Shown here: piece after piece, positions 14,337-22,226 of the stretch
How positions within the stretch are numbered: position 1 is the stretch's first letter
Layout: every line of letters starts with the position of its first letter
Notes under the pieces: model-generated
Told to the model about the DNA's origin: nothing
Database searches by the model: none
Seen by the model: the letters and a program-made list of their open reading frames with translations, nothing else
Position numbers and translations under genes: made by a program
DNA from: an uncultured bacterium
GTDB lineage: Bacteria; Bacillota; Clostridia; Oscillospirales; Acutalibacteraceae
Length of the DNA: 27,355 nt
Assembly (NCBI GenBank): GCA_905215855.1
Contig: CAJMRT010000027.1
Location: 1 to 27,355, forward strand
Direction: 5' to 3'

Positions 14337-14351
14337 CAATCAAAGTGATTG
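14337..14351 (-). terminator. Possible terminator of the ABC/acyltransferase operon
   Basis: CAATCA (14337-14342) pairs with TGATTG (14346-14351). On the minus strand it is followed by CAAAACCAAACTTTTT. The stem is short and the T's come late, so support is weak. The rest of 14244-14391 holds the repeat block noted at 14364-14394 and no gene. Confidence 0.35.
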
Positions 14352-14391
14352 GCGAACGGAGATTACCGCCACAGAAATTTTCAATTTTCAA

Positions 14392-15159
14392 TTAACGCGG
14401 TTGCATTGCCAACATCAAAATGCCCATAATAATCGGTTGATGTGCTAAATAAATCCACAGGCTGTATCTGCCGATTTTATCAAGCACGGGGATTTTTAAT
14501 TCAAAGTATTTCGTAAGATTTTTTTCAACAATGAAATTCCAGAGATAAAAGCCTGCCGCAAAGAGGAAAATCCACGGAATGAGCGGAAAAAAGTCTGTTG
14601 AAAAAAAGTCCGAAGAAGGAAATCCCAGAAATGCTAGGTACTTGCACGAATAGAGAAAATCGGGCAATTTTACGATATCCAGCCCGAAAAATCCGACACA
14701 GCCTTTTTGCACATCATACGAAACCGCATACAGTAAAAATGAAATCAACGCTCCCGACAGGGGGCGAATTTTTTTGAGATTATCCGACAGAACGGAAACA
14801 ATCATCATTGAACAGCCTATCAAATTCAGCACACCGAACCACACCGCCTGATTCAGTTCGGCAATCACAGTAACGCAGGTAACGGCAAAGCCCGCAAGAT
14901 TCAAAAGAATACCTCTTTTTATGCCGTTTCCCGAAAAGTTAAGGCACATTCCCGAAACAAGTATGAACACCACGCAGATACTGCGTTCCCAGACCGCAGT
15001 TATGGGATAAAAATACCAGCTTGTGTTAATGCCGTATATCATAAACAGGTCGTAACACAGGTGAAACGCAATCATACTGATGATTGAAATTCCACGCAGG
15101 GAGTCGAGAAGATAATATCTTTTGTTTTCTTTTAACAAGGCTTTACCGTTTGGATTCAT
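14392..15159 (-). CDS. DUF1624 membrane protein, heparan-alpha-glucosaminide acetyltransferase-like
   Basis: 255 residues with about seven hydrophobic segments. The N-terminus YLLDSLRGISIISMIAFHLCYDLF carries the family's DxLRGxxxxxMxxxH pattern; the histidine is the likely acetyl carrier in related HGSNAT proteins. A second feature is the C-terminal GRYSLWIYLAHQPI, typical of membrane acyltransferases. The substrate is unknown; a cell-envelope sugar or lipid is plausible. The ATG at 15159 follows the permease stop by 3 bp, and a TTG directly upstream (15162) is possible. It is the last gene of a minus-strand operon with an ABC-2 exporter. Confidence 0.85.
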   Translation of the reverse strand: MNPNGKALLKENKRYYLLDSLRGISIISMIAFHLCYDLFMIYGINTSWYFYPITAVWERSICVVFILVSGMCLNFSGNGIKRGILLNLAGFAVTCVTVIAELNQAVWFGVLNLIGCSMMIVSVLSDNLKKIRPLSGALISFLLYAVSYDVQKGCVGFFGLDIVKLPDFLYSCKYLAFLGFPSSDFFSTDFFPLIPWIFLFAAGFYLWNFIVEKNLTKYFELKIPVLDKIGRYSLWIYLAHQPIIMGILMLAMQPR

Positions 15160-15162
15160 CAA

Positions 15163-15909
15163 TTATTTATTCCTTTTCATCATAACGGAAAAGACGACCG
15201 CAGCTAAAACAAGCAACACAACCGCATATCCGCAGACGGGGAGAAGCTCGGGCATAATATCAGAATAATTGCCCGAAATTGTATCTCTTGCCGCATTAAC
15301 TGCATGAGCAAACGGGAGTGCGTTTGCAAAGCTTTTGAACCAACCGCCGATCATTGCGGTGTCAAACCAAATGTTTGAGAACCACGCAGAAAGGTTTGTG
15401 AGCAATGCACCGCAGATTCCGCCGACAGCCTTTTCATTCAGAAGCGTGCCGAGCAGAAGTCCGAGCGAGATAAACACAATTGCAATCGGAATGTTGACCG
15501 CAAGCATAAGTAAAATGTTTACGCTGACATCAAGCCCGAGGAAGAACGCAACAACAACGCATACGGCACTCTGCAAAATTGCCATTGGCAAAAGCGGAAG
15601 TGTGTAGCCGATAATAAATTCATGAGCCTTGAGCGGAGATGTGAACAATCTCATCATAAAGCTTGTAGTTCTGTCCTTTGCAATGAGCATTGACGAGAAC
15701 AGCGAGATAAAGCTCATTCCGAAAACCGTAATACCGGGCGTCAGCTTGTCGATGTTGAACATTGTCATTTGAGCCTGTTCGGGGATTGCCGAATTGATTG
15801 CCGACAACAAAAGAAGAAGTACAACGGGAAATCCGAGTCCGAAACAGAATGTCAGCGGATCACGGAGAATTTCCTTTGTGTTTCGTGAGGCAAACGCAGT
15901 CAATCTCAT
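15163..15909 (-). CDS. ABC-2 type transporter permease
   Basis: 248 residues with about six transmembrane segments and the ABC-2 exporter layout: a short cytoplasmic N-terminus (ASRNTKEILRDPLTFCFGLGFP), a large loop after the first helix holding ITVFGMSFISLFSSMLIAKD, and a C-terminal helix ending in basic MMKRNK. It should form the membrane part of an exporter of drugs, lipids or peptides with the ATPase encoded just upstream. Its ATG overlaps the ATPase stop by one base (TAATG) and GGAGGTG precedes it, so the pair is translated together. Confidence 0.92.
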   Translation of the reverse strand: MRLTAFASRNTKEILRDPLTFCFGLGFPVVLLLLLSAINSAIPEQAQMTMFNIDKLTPGITVFGMSFISLFSSMLIAKDRTTSFMMRLFTSPLKAHEFIIGYTLPLLPMAILQSAVCVVVAFFLGLDVSVNILLMLAVNIPIAIVFISLGLLLGTLLNEKAVGGICGALLTNLSAWFSNIWFDTAMIGGWFKSFANALPFAHAVNAARDTISGNYSDIMPELLPVCGYAVVLLVLAAVVFSVMMKRNK

Positions 15910-16637
15910 TACGACGCACCTCCGTTTGTCAGCTTAACAAAAGCCGACTCAAAATCTTTTTCACCCGAAAGGGCAACAAGCTCATCGGCAGTACCCTCTG
16001 CCATAAATTTGCTGTGAGCCATAATTCCGATTCTGTCGCAGAGTGCAACAGCTTCTTCGAGGTAGTGAGTGGTGAGTACAACTGTAATTTTGCCCTTGAG
16101 CTTTTCAATTTCAGTCCAAAGGCTGTGTCTTGCGATTACATCAAGTCCGAGCGTGGGTTCATCAAGAAAAAGTATTTTCGGTTCTGAGATAAGTGCCATT
16201 GCAATGCTCAGTTTTCTGACCTCGCCGCCCGACAGCCTTTTAGCCCTGCGGTTTTCAAATTCCTGCATGGAAAAGCGTTCAATAATATCGCTTGCCTTGG
16301 CTTTGGCAGCTTTCTTTGAAAAGCCGTAAACCTCCGCCATAAGTTCAAGATTTTCTCTTGCGGTAAGGTTCATTGCCGCCGCACTTTCCTGCGGAGAAAT
16401 TCCGATAATCTGCTTAACAGCCGCCCTGTCGGTTTTTATGCTGTGACCGAGAAGTTCAGCGTCACCCGATGTCGGCATAATAAGCGTTGTGAGCATTTTC
16501 ATTGTTGTTGTTTTTCCTGCACCGTTGACTCCGAGCAAGCCGTACATTTCGCCCTTTTCAATCTTTAGGTCAAGGTCTGAAACAGCCGTTTTTTCCTTAT
16601 ATTTTTTTGTCAGTTTTTCTGTTTTAATTGCGTACAT
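15909..16637 (-). CDS. ABC transporter ATP-binding protein (ABC-2 exporter)
   Basis: 242 residues with Walker A GVNGAGKTTT (about 35-44), Q-loop in GISPQES, signature LSGGEVRK, Walker B ILFLDEP and the H-loop histidine in VLTTHYLEEA. The GGEVRK variant and the short length place it with DrrA/CcmA-type ATPases that work with ABC-2 permeases. It powers the permease encoded next. GAGGAG precedes the ATG. The gene lies 38 bp after the XRE/AbrB regulator gene, in the same direction. Confidence 0.95.
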   Translation of the reverse strand: MYAIKTEKLTKKYKEKTAVSDLDLKIEKGEMYGLLGVNGAGKTTTMKMLTTLIMPTSGDAELLGHSIKTDRAAVKQIIGISPQESAAAMNLTARENLELMAEVYGFSKKAAKAKASDIIERFSMQEFENRRAKRLSGGEVRKLSIAMALISEPKILFLDEPTLGLDVIARHSLWTEIEKLKGKITVVLTTHYLEEAVALCDRIGIMAHSKFMAEGTADELVALSGEKDFESAFVKLTNGGAS

Positions 16638-16675
16638 ATGTTTCTCCTCAATTCAGGATAAAAGGGATTTATGAC

Positions 16676-17089
16676 TTATTTCATAAATTTGTTAAAGGGA
16701 TTTTTTATCTTTGCAAGAGCTATGCCGCCCTTGCTTTCATCTCCGAGTACAAGAAGTCGGTCGCCTGCTTCAATTCCGAACACCTTTCTTGCGTGTTTCG
16801 GAAGCGTAATCTGACCTCTTTCGCTAACCTTTACAATGCCGAAAATATATTTTCCTTCACCATCGGGAGTAAGTCCTTCTGTTTCTTCTTCGTAAAAAGG
16901 ACACACAAGAAGAAGTTCCACCGTAGTTTCAAAAATTTGTGCAAGCATAACGCATTTTTCAACATCGGGAAACGATTCTTCATTTTCCCACTTTGCAACG
17001 GACTGTCTTGAAACATCAATCTTTTCTGCAAGCTCTTCTTGTGAATAGCCGTACTTTTTCCGAAGATACTTCAAATTCATACCAATCAT
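16676..17089 (-). CDS. Hybrid regulator: XRE HTH plus SpoVT/AbrB domain
   Basis: 137 residues from the chosen start. An N-terminal XRE helix-turn-helix (residues 3-57: LKYLRKKYGYSQEELAEKIDVSRQSVAKWENEESFPD) is joined to a C-terminal swapped-hairpin AbrB-like domain (about 82-125: GIVKVSERGQITLPKHARKVFGIEAGDRLLVLGD). Both are DNA-binding folds, so it may bind as a bipartite repressor. The first ATG (17098) touches the Shine-Dalgarno AGGAGG (1-nt gap), so the ATG at 17089 with 10-nt spacing is more likely. It heads the ABC/acyltransferase operon and probably controls it. The GTCA-N4-TGAC palindrome at 17119-17130 is a candidate site. Confidence 0.88.
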   Translation of the reverse strand: MIGMNLKYLRKKYGYSQEELAEKIDVSRQSVAKWENEESFPDVEKCVMLAQIFETTVELLLVCPFYEEETEGLTPDGEGKYIFGIVKVSERGQITLPKHARKVFGIEAGDRLLVLGDESKGGIALAKIKNPFNKFMK

Positions 17090-17118
17090 ACTTTTCATAC
17101 CTCCTGATTTAAGTATAT

Positions 17119-17130
17119 GTCACATATGAC
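17119..17130. promoter_or_regulatory. Candidate operator upstream of the XRE/AbrB regulator
   Basis: GTCACATATGAC has GTCA and TGAC arms around CATA. It lies about 20 bp before the ribosome-binding site of the regulator gene, where a bound repressor would block transcription. The rest of 17131-17340 holds A/T-rich sequence and presumably the divergent promoters, which I could not assign. Confidence 0.4.
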
Positions 17131-17352
17131 GCAATTTCTACCAACCTTATTTTACAAAAAATGTTAAAATCGGTTGCAAATCCCTTATAAAGTTAATGAT
17201 AAACTTCCTGACGAATTTTGTCAAACAAAATTGCAACCGCTGTTTTAACACTATGTTCTTGCTATTTAAATGTATATATCATTATTTGTTCACAAAACTG
17301 TCACATTGCAATGTTAAAATCAAACTAATATCGTATGTACGGAGGACATATT

Positions 17353-17934
17353 ATGAAAAAACCTACTAAAAGAGATACAGTCAATCTGTTTTTCTCAGCA
17401 TTTCTGATTATTGCATTTATCGTTTGCGCACACTTTTTCTCACAGTACGCATCAGCTCTTTCACAGCCACTCGGTTCAATCATTCCGATTCTTGTTTACG
17501 CTGTGTTCGGTCTGCTTGTGTTCTATGCAACTCGTGTCGGTGACGGCAAAGCAGTAAAGCGTTTTTCACTTGTTACTCTCATTGTAATGGTACTTCCGTC
17601 ACTCTACATAATTGTAGCATCACTTGCTCCGGGACTTCCGCTTAACAGCGTGTTTGCAAACGCAAACGGTTCTGGCCTCAGTGTTATCGTAACACTTGCA
17701 AGTATCGCACTCGGCTATGGTATTCCTTATTCATTCTTAAGCGGCTTTGAGCTTGCAGATGATGAAGAAACTGTCGAAGATGAAACAAGCGAGCTTGTTC
17801 AGGGCGGTATCGAGGCTGACCTTGCAGATGATGAAAATGCCGAGGACACAAGCTTTGAGGAAACAGATGAAGCATCGGAAGATGCTTCCGAAAGCGAATC
17901 AACCGATGAAACCGACAACGGCGAAGAGGCTTGA
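17353..17934 (+). CDS. Membrane protein with acidic C-terminal tail
   Basis: 193 residues. Four hydrophobic segments (about 12-32, 41-58, 72-92 and 103-127) are followed by a cytoplasmic or external tail from about residue 135 that is almost wholly D, E, S, T and A, with repeated LADDE motifs. The ATG at 17353 has CGGAGG just upstream; the frame extends six codons further without a better site. A strong terminator follows at 17960, so it is monocistronic. I recognise no family. The acidic tail might bind cations or basic proteins, but nothing in the context proves a function. Confidence 0.8.
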   Translation: MKKPTKRDTVNLFFSAFLIIAFIVCAHFFSQYASALSQPLGSIIPILVYAVFGLLVFYATRVGDGKAVKRFSLVTLIVMVLPSLYIIVASLAPGLPLNSVFANANGSGLSVIVTLASIALGYGIPYSFLSGFELADDEETVEDETSELVQGGIEADLADDENAEDTSFEETDEASEDASESESTDETDNGEEA

Positions 17935-17959
17935 TCTGTAAAACAAATTTTAAACAACA

Positions 17960-17990
17960 GGTACCCACACGGCTTGTGCGGGTACTTTTT
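17960..17990 (+). terminator. Terminator after the acidic-tail membrane protein
   Basis: GTACCC (17961-17966) and CAC pair with GTG and GGGTAC (17980-17985), with one mismatch, then five T's. Confidence 0.88.
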
Positions 17991-18054
17991 GTATGTGCCA
18001 AAAGTCTGTGTAACGGAAAAAATACGCTCTTAAGCTAATAGTGCTAATATTCAG

Positions 18055-18083
18055 TTGACAAAATCCCACGGCTGTTTTATTAT
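18055..18083 (+). promoter_or_regulatory. Sigma-A promoter of the 18159 gene
   Basis: Perfect TTGACA (18055-18060), 17-bp spacer, TATTAT (18078-18083). It lies 75 bp before the start of the single-TM protein gene and probably also serves the Mrp-like gene, whose upstream gap is only 50 bp. Confidence 0.82.
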
Positions 18084-18158
18084 TTTGGTACAGGGTGCGT
18101 GTAATGAAAAGTGCCGTGTTTCTGTTTGAAAAATTTTCTTTTAAGGGAGAATTACATA

Positions 18159-18977
18159 ATGGACGATAACAATAAATATAATAAAAGCAAGGATTATGAG
18201 CCTGACAACTTTGATGACGAGGTCGCTTTTCCAACAAGGAGAAGCAACCCTGCAAAAAAGCCTGTTGAGGATTACGGCGACAGCTTTGGCGAAGACATAA
18301 AGTTTCCGTCAGATTATGATGAAGATGCTGTTCAAATGCCCGAAATTGACTTTGAGGACGATATGGGAACTCCTGTAAAAATGCCGTCAGAAAGAGATGA
18401 CAGCACACAAGCTCCCGATTACGGTGACAATTTTGATTCACAAACAGGCGAACAGGTTTCAAAAGCCACAAAGGATTTTCAGTATGACCTTTCATCTGAT
18501 GACAGGGGCAACTATTACACCAAGTCAACAATTCACCCAAAGTGTAAAAAGGTTATAAAAAAGAAGAAGAGAACAAGCCGTAATATGGCTGTTATCTTCA
18601 CAATTGCAGCGGTAATCTGTCTTATAATTGCAGTTGTTTTTGCGTTTACGCAGTGCAGTTCGCAGAAAAAGGATGATAAGGCTACCACAGCGCCGTCAAC
18701 ACAGCAGGTGACTACGGAACAGCCGACAACAGAATACGGTGACGATAACTATGTTCCTGTTTACACGGAAGAGCCGACATATGAGCCGCAGACCGACTAT
18801 CAGCCTGAAACGGACGCTCCTGTTCAGACAGAACCGCAGACAGAGTATCAGCCTGCAACAGAGCCACAGCAAAGCAGTGACATCAGCAATCCCGACTCAT
18901 CACAGACATCGGATGACCCTCAGCCGACTCAGGCACACGAGGACAGTGGCGATGATCCGTATGTTGAAGAGAACTGA
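18159..18977 (+). CDS. Single-pass membrane protein with low-complexity ectodomain
   Basis: 272 residues. The N-terminal 130 are acidic, with repeats of the form (V/I)-x-(F/M)-P-(S/T) such as VAFPTRR, IKFPSDY, VQMPEID and VKMPSER. A lysine-rich stretch (KKVIKKKKRTSRN) precedes one transmembrane helix at about 143-166. The outside part is rich in T, P, Q, E and D with repeated EP-x-TEYQP-like units, resembling a wall-spanning stalk. By the positive-inside rule the N-terminus is cytoplasmic. AAGGGAG precedes the ATG. No family is recognised; similar stalk proteins are common in gut Clostridia. Confidence 0.8.
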   Translation: MDDNNKYNKSKDYEPDNFDDEVAFPTRRSNPAKKPVEDYGDSFGEDIKFPSDYDEDAVQMPEIDFEDDMGTPVKMPSERDDSTQAPDYGDNFDSQTGEQVSKATKDFQYDLSSDDRGNYYTKSTIHPKCKKVIKKKKRTSRNMAVIFTIAAVICLIIAVVFAFTQCSSQKKDDKATTAPSTQQVTTEQPTTEYGDDNYVPVYTEEPTYEPQTDYQPETDAPVQTEPQTEYQPATEPQQSSDISNPDSSQTSDDPQPTQAHEDSGDDPYVEEN

Positions 18978-19027
18978 TTGTTCCTGTTAAAGTTATAAAA
19001 TGAATTATGAAATTGGAGATGTTTTAA

Positions 19028-19852
19028 ATGGGTTGTACCCACGATTGTTCAAGTTGTTCTTCGGATTGCAAAAGCAAAGAGCAGGATTTGCACGAAGAGC
19101 TTAATAAATACAGCAGTGTAAAAAAGGTAATCGGCGTTGTGTCCGGCAAGGGCGGAGTAGGCAAGAGCCTTGTAACTTCAATGCTCGCCGTAACATTTAA
19201 CCGACTCGGCAAAAAGACGGCTATCCTTGACGCCGATATTACAGGTCCGTCAATTCCGAAAGCATTCGGAGTTAAGGAGAGATGCAGAGGTAACGATGAG
19301 GGAATTTTCCCTGTTGTTACCGAAACAGGAATCAAGATGATTTCCGTAAATCTGCTTCTTGAACACGAAACCGACCCTGTAGTTTGGCGTTCGCCTGTTA
19401 TTACAGGCACGGTAAAGCAGTTTTGGAAGGATGTTATCTGGGAGGATGTTGACTATATGTTTGTTGATATGCCTCCGGGAACAGGCGATGTTCCGCTTAC
19501 AGTATTCCAGAGCCTGCCTGTTGACGGTATCGTAATTGTTGCGTCACCGCAGGAACTTGTTTCGATGATAGTTCAAAAGGCTGTAAAAATGGCAAAGATG
19601 ATGAATGTGCCTATTCTCGGTCTTGTTGAAAATATGAGCTGGTTTATGTGTCCCGATTGCGGAAAGAAACACAGCATTTTCGGCGACAGCCATATTGACG
19701 AGATTGCAAAGGAATATGACACACAGGTGCTTGCAAAGCTTCCTATCGACCCCGAACTTGCAAAATGCGTTGACGAGGGAAGAGTTGAACTTTTCAGCGG
19801 AAATTATCTTGACGATGCGGCTGAAATGATTGAAAAGGAACTTAACAAGTAA
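19028..19852 (+). CDS. Mrp/ApbC-family Fe-S cluster carrier ATPase
   Basis: 274 residues of the Mrp/NBP35 P-loop family. The deviant Walker A GKGGVGKS spans residues 40-47, with switch motifs around DADITGPS and DMPPGTGD. The metal-binding pair C208 and C211 (FMCPDCGKK) is the CxxC that holds a bridging 4Fe-4S cluster between two subunits. The N-terminus has C3, C7, C10 and C14, a cysteine cluster like that of eukaryotic NBP35 and many anaerobe Mrp proteins. Its role is to carry and deliver Fe-S clusters in the cytoplasm. GGAG lies 9 nt before the ATG. The next gene has its own promoter. Confidence 0.95.
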   Translation: MGCTHDCSSCSSDCKSKEQDLHEELNKYSSVKKVIGVVSGKGGVGKSLVTSMLAVTFNRLGKKTAILDADITGPSIPKAFGVKERCRGNDEGIFPVVTETGIKMISVNLLLEHETDPVVWRSPVITGTVKQFWKDVIWEDVDYMFVDMPPGTGDVPLTVFQSLPVDGIVIVASPQELVSMIVQKAVKMAKMMNVPILGLVENMSWFMCPDCGKKHSIFGDSHIDEIAKEYDTQVLAKLPIDPELAKCVDEGRVELFSGNYLDDAAEMIEKELNK

Positions 19853-19856
19853 ATGT

Positions 19857-19885
19857 TTGCAATATATTGCTTTTTCTGCTATAAT
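19857..19885 (+). promoter_or_regulatory. Promoter of the zinc-ribbon/LRR protein gene
   Basis: TTGCAA (19857-19862), 17-bp spacer, perfect TATAAT (19880-19885), 43 bp before the ATG. Confidence 0.8.
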
Positions 19886-19928
19886 CTAAGTGCAAATTTT
19901 GTAATTGCAAACAGGAGGAGTAAACAAT

Positions 19929-21008
19929 ATGAAATGCCCTAATTGCGGCTTTGAGTCAAACGGAAAGTTTTGTGAAAATTGCGGTTCACCGCTTGCCCAA
20001 AACGGCACACAGGAAAACACAGAAAGTGTAAACGGCTTTGAGCAAACTAATCAGAACACAGCACCTGAACAGCCGAGTTATGATTATAACACCGAGAACC
20101 GGACCTACGGACAGCCGTATCAGAGTAATCAGCAGTACGGTCAGCAGAATTACAGTGACGGATTTGGTCAAAATCAAACGCAAAACGGCACAAGCTACGG
20201 TCAGCAGTTCACAAATTCACAGAACAGCTACAGTGGTCAGCAATTCTCGAATGTTCCAAACGGAAAGAAACCGAACAGCAAAAAAACCGCTATTATTATA
20301 GTAAGCATTGTTAGCGGCATAATTATACTTATAATAGCTATCACAGCTATTTTGATTTGCAATTTTCTGCCAAAGTTTATGGATATGGCGAATGAATATG
20401 CCGACAGTGCTTTTAACGCAGCGTCAAGCTATGTTTCTGATGAATTTCAACAAGATACTATCGCCCCGACAGAAGATCCTGACGCTTACGATAAGGTCGA
20501 TGAAAATACTCATCTGAGATACAGAGAGAGCGATAATTATGACGGCATCGTAATTACGGGCGCAGAGTATGAGTTCTATGAAAGCTACATAAACAGTGAC
20601 GAAAAGAAATTTACAATCAACATTCCGTCGGAGCTGAACGGCAAAAAGGTTGTTGAAGTTGAATATATGACAGTTTATGTTCCGGACAAAGAGATTACGA
20701 TTGTAATTCCTGATACCGTTAAGATTATCGGAAGTTACGCTTTCTGCTACAGCGATGATGTTGTTGCAGTAGAAATTCCGAACAGCGTAGAAGTAATCGG
20801 CAGCGGTGCTTTTGTAGGCGATCCAAAGCTTAAAAAGATAACCGTTCCCGATTCCGTAAAGGAAATGGACGATTGCGGTCTTGGCTTTAATACTGACGAT
20901 AATAATAAAAAAGTTAAGATTCAAGACTTTAAAATGTATTGCAAAAAGGGTTCTGCCGCCGAAAATTACGCAAAAGATAACGGCTTTTCGTATGAGATAA
21001 TTAAATAA
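19929..21008 (+). CDS. Zinc-ribbon, single-TM, leucine-rich-repeat protein
   Basis: 359 residues. Residues 3-18 form a zinc ribbon (C3, C6, C15, C18 in CPNCG and CENCG). Next comes a Q/N/Y/G-rich linker of about 90 residues (YGQQ, SYGQQF and related units), then one transmembrane helix at about 119-142. The outer C-terminal part has BspA-like LRR_5 repeats (ITIVIPDTVKIIGSYAF, VAVEIPNSVEVIGSGAF, KKITVPDSVKEM). The topology suggests an internal zinc ribbon and external ligand-binding repeats. The frame opens eight codons earlier, but AGGAGG only fits this ATG. The function is unknown; sensing or adhesion is plausible. Confidence 0.85.
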   Translation: MKCPNCGFESNGKFCENCGSPLAQNGTQENTESVNGFEQTNQNTAPEQPSYDYNTENRTYGQPYQSNQQYGQQNYSDGFGQNQTQNGTSYGQQFTNSQNSYSGQQFSNVPNGKKPNSKKTAIIIVSIVSGIIILIIAITAILICNFLPKFMDMANEYADSAFNAASSYVSDEFQQDTIAPTEDPDAYDKVDENTHLRYRESDNYDGIVITGAEYEFYESYINSDEKKFTINIPSELNGKKVVEVEYMTVYVPDKEITIVIPDTVKIIGSYAFCYSDDVVAVEIPNSVEVIGSGAFVGDPKLKKITVPDSVKEMDDCGLGFNTDDNNKKVKIQDFKMYCKKGSAAENYAKDNGFSYEIIK

Positions 21009-21028
21009 AAGTTAATGTAGATTAAAAA

Positions 21029-21070
21029 AACAGCTTTCCGAGTTTATTTCGGAAGGCTGTTTCATTTTTT
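21029..21070 (+). terminator. Terminator of the zinc-ribbon/LRR gene
   Basis: AACAGC and TTCCGA pair with TCGGAA and GCTGTT (one bulge), followed by CATTTTTTT. It closes the 19929 gene. Confidence 0.85.
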
Positions 21071-21311
21071 TCGGATATGTATTTGTTTGTAAAAGATTTG
21101 TGTAATTATTTATGGGCTTTAACACAAGAAATGTTTTTTGTTATAACCATTCGGTAAGGAAATGGCGGCTGTATTTCAGACGGAAGGACACGGCTTACCG
21201 CCGACCGCAATTTTCCATTTTCAATTTTCAACTTTCAATTTAAAAGTAACGCTCGGGTGATAATGCTTGAACTATCGCAAACTGTCTTCACGAACAGGGC
21301 GTAGCGACACG
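21071..21311. other. Intergenic region with repeat remnants before truB's 3' end
   Basis: No gene. It contains a hairpin-like block GGTAAGGAAATGGCGG ... CTTACCGCC (21153-21202) that resembles the 5' leader of the toxin mRNA at 13994, then repeats of TTTTCAATT (21212-21240). A GTAGCG-ACA-CGCTAC hairpin (21301-21315) overlaps the truB stop codon. No terminator with a T tract is visible for truB. Confidence 0.6.
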
Positions 21312-22226
21312 CTACCTGCAGTTTTGAAAATATATTTTGATGAGATTATTCGGCTTGTCGGCAATGCCTATACCTAAAAAATCACCATCATGGGTTTTCA
21401 TTCTGAAAAGCTGACCGTTCTCGTACCCCGACTTGGCAAGGTATGTTCTGTCGGCACTTAACGCACCGCCGTTTGCAAATCGTTTTGCCTGCGCAGGCGA
21501 TACGGCAAGATAGCCTAAACTCATAAACAGACTTTCAACGGAACGCAGTTTTTCTTCAACATTTCCGTTTTCGCAAATGCTTTTCAGCTCGTCAAGCGTT
21601 ATGCACTCGTCAAGCGAAAATCCGCATGCCGAGGTTCTGCAAAGTGCCGTCATAACCGCACCGACACCGAGAACCCTACCTATATCATCAATTATCGTGC
21701 GTACATAAGTACCCTTTGAGCAGGAAATTTCAAGCGTGCCTGTCTGTGCTTTTTCGTCAAAATTCGCAAGCGAAAGAGAATAGACAGTAACCTTTCGGCT
21801 CTCACGCTCAACCTCGATTCCCTGTCTTGCAAGGTCATAAAGCCTTTGACCGTTCTTTTGTACGGCAGAGTACATCGGCGGAATCTGCTCAATTTCGCCA
21901 GTGAATTTGGGAATTACTCTGCGAATCTGCTCCTCAGTAACCGAGGCTTCGCACTCGCCCGTCACCGTACCCCAGATGTCGAGGGTGTCGGTGGTTTTGC
22001 CAAGCTGAAATTCTGCCGTGTATGACTTGTCGTGATTGAGAATGAGATCCTGTGTTTTGGTTGCAGTTCCGAGCAAAACAGGCAGAACGCCCGTTGCGTT
22101 CGGATCAAGTGTTCCCGTGTGACCGAGCTTTTTCTGTCCTGTCAGTCTGCGGACAACGGCAATAACATCAAACGAGGTAAATTCCTTCGGCTTGTCAATC
22201 AGCAGAACACCGTTAAGATTGCTCAT
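21312..22226 (-). CDS. truB: tRNA pseudouridine-55 synthase
   Basis: 304 residues. It isomerises U55 in the T-loop of tRNAs. The catalytic aspartate is D41 in LGHTGTLDPNATGVLP. Other family blocks present are GVLLIDKPKEFTSFD at the start, IPPMYSAVQKNGQRLYDLAR in the middle and CSKGTYVRTIIDDIG. The C-terminal PUA-like RNA-binding region ends the protein. The ATG overlaps the nrnA stop (ATGA), so the two are coupled. It is the last gene of the nusA-infB operon; ribF, often next in Firmicutes, is not present. Confidence 0.98.
   Translation of the reverse strand: MSNLNGVLLIDKPKEFTSFDVIAVVRRLTGQKKLGHTGTLDPNATGVLPVLLGTATKTQDLILNHDKSYTAEFQLGKTTDTLDIWGTVTGECEASVTEEQIRRVIPKFTGEIEQIPPMYSAVQKNGQRLYDLARQGIEVERESRKVTVYSLSLANFDEKAQTGTLEISCSKGTYVRTIIDDIGRVLGVGAVMTALCRTSACGFSLDECITLDELKSICENGNVEEKLRSVESLFMSLGYLAVSPAQAKRFANGGALSADRTYLAKSGYENGQLFRMKTHDGDFLGIGIADKPNNLIKIYFQNCR

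Noticed and set aside
17684..18540. Two minus-strand frames of 105 and 196 codons opposite the envelope protein genes
   Set aside because: They are complements of acidic low-complexity coding sequence; arginine/histidine/leucine-rich products without starts or ribosome-binding sites.
21164..21262. Short plus-strand frame starting MAAVFQTEG near the orphan leader stem
   Set aside because: No ribosome-binding site, no hydrophobic segment, and the frame runs through simple TTTTCAATT repeats.
21301..21315. Terminator for the truB operon
   Set aside because: The GTAGCG/CGCTAC hairpin overlaps the stop codon and has no T tract on the minus strand.
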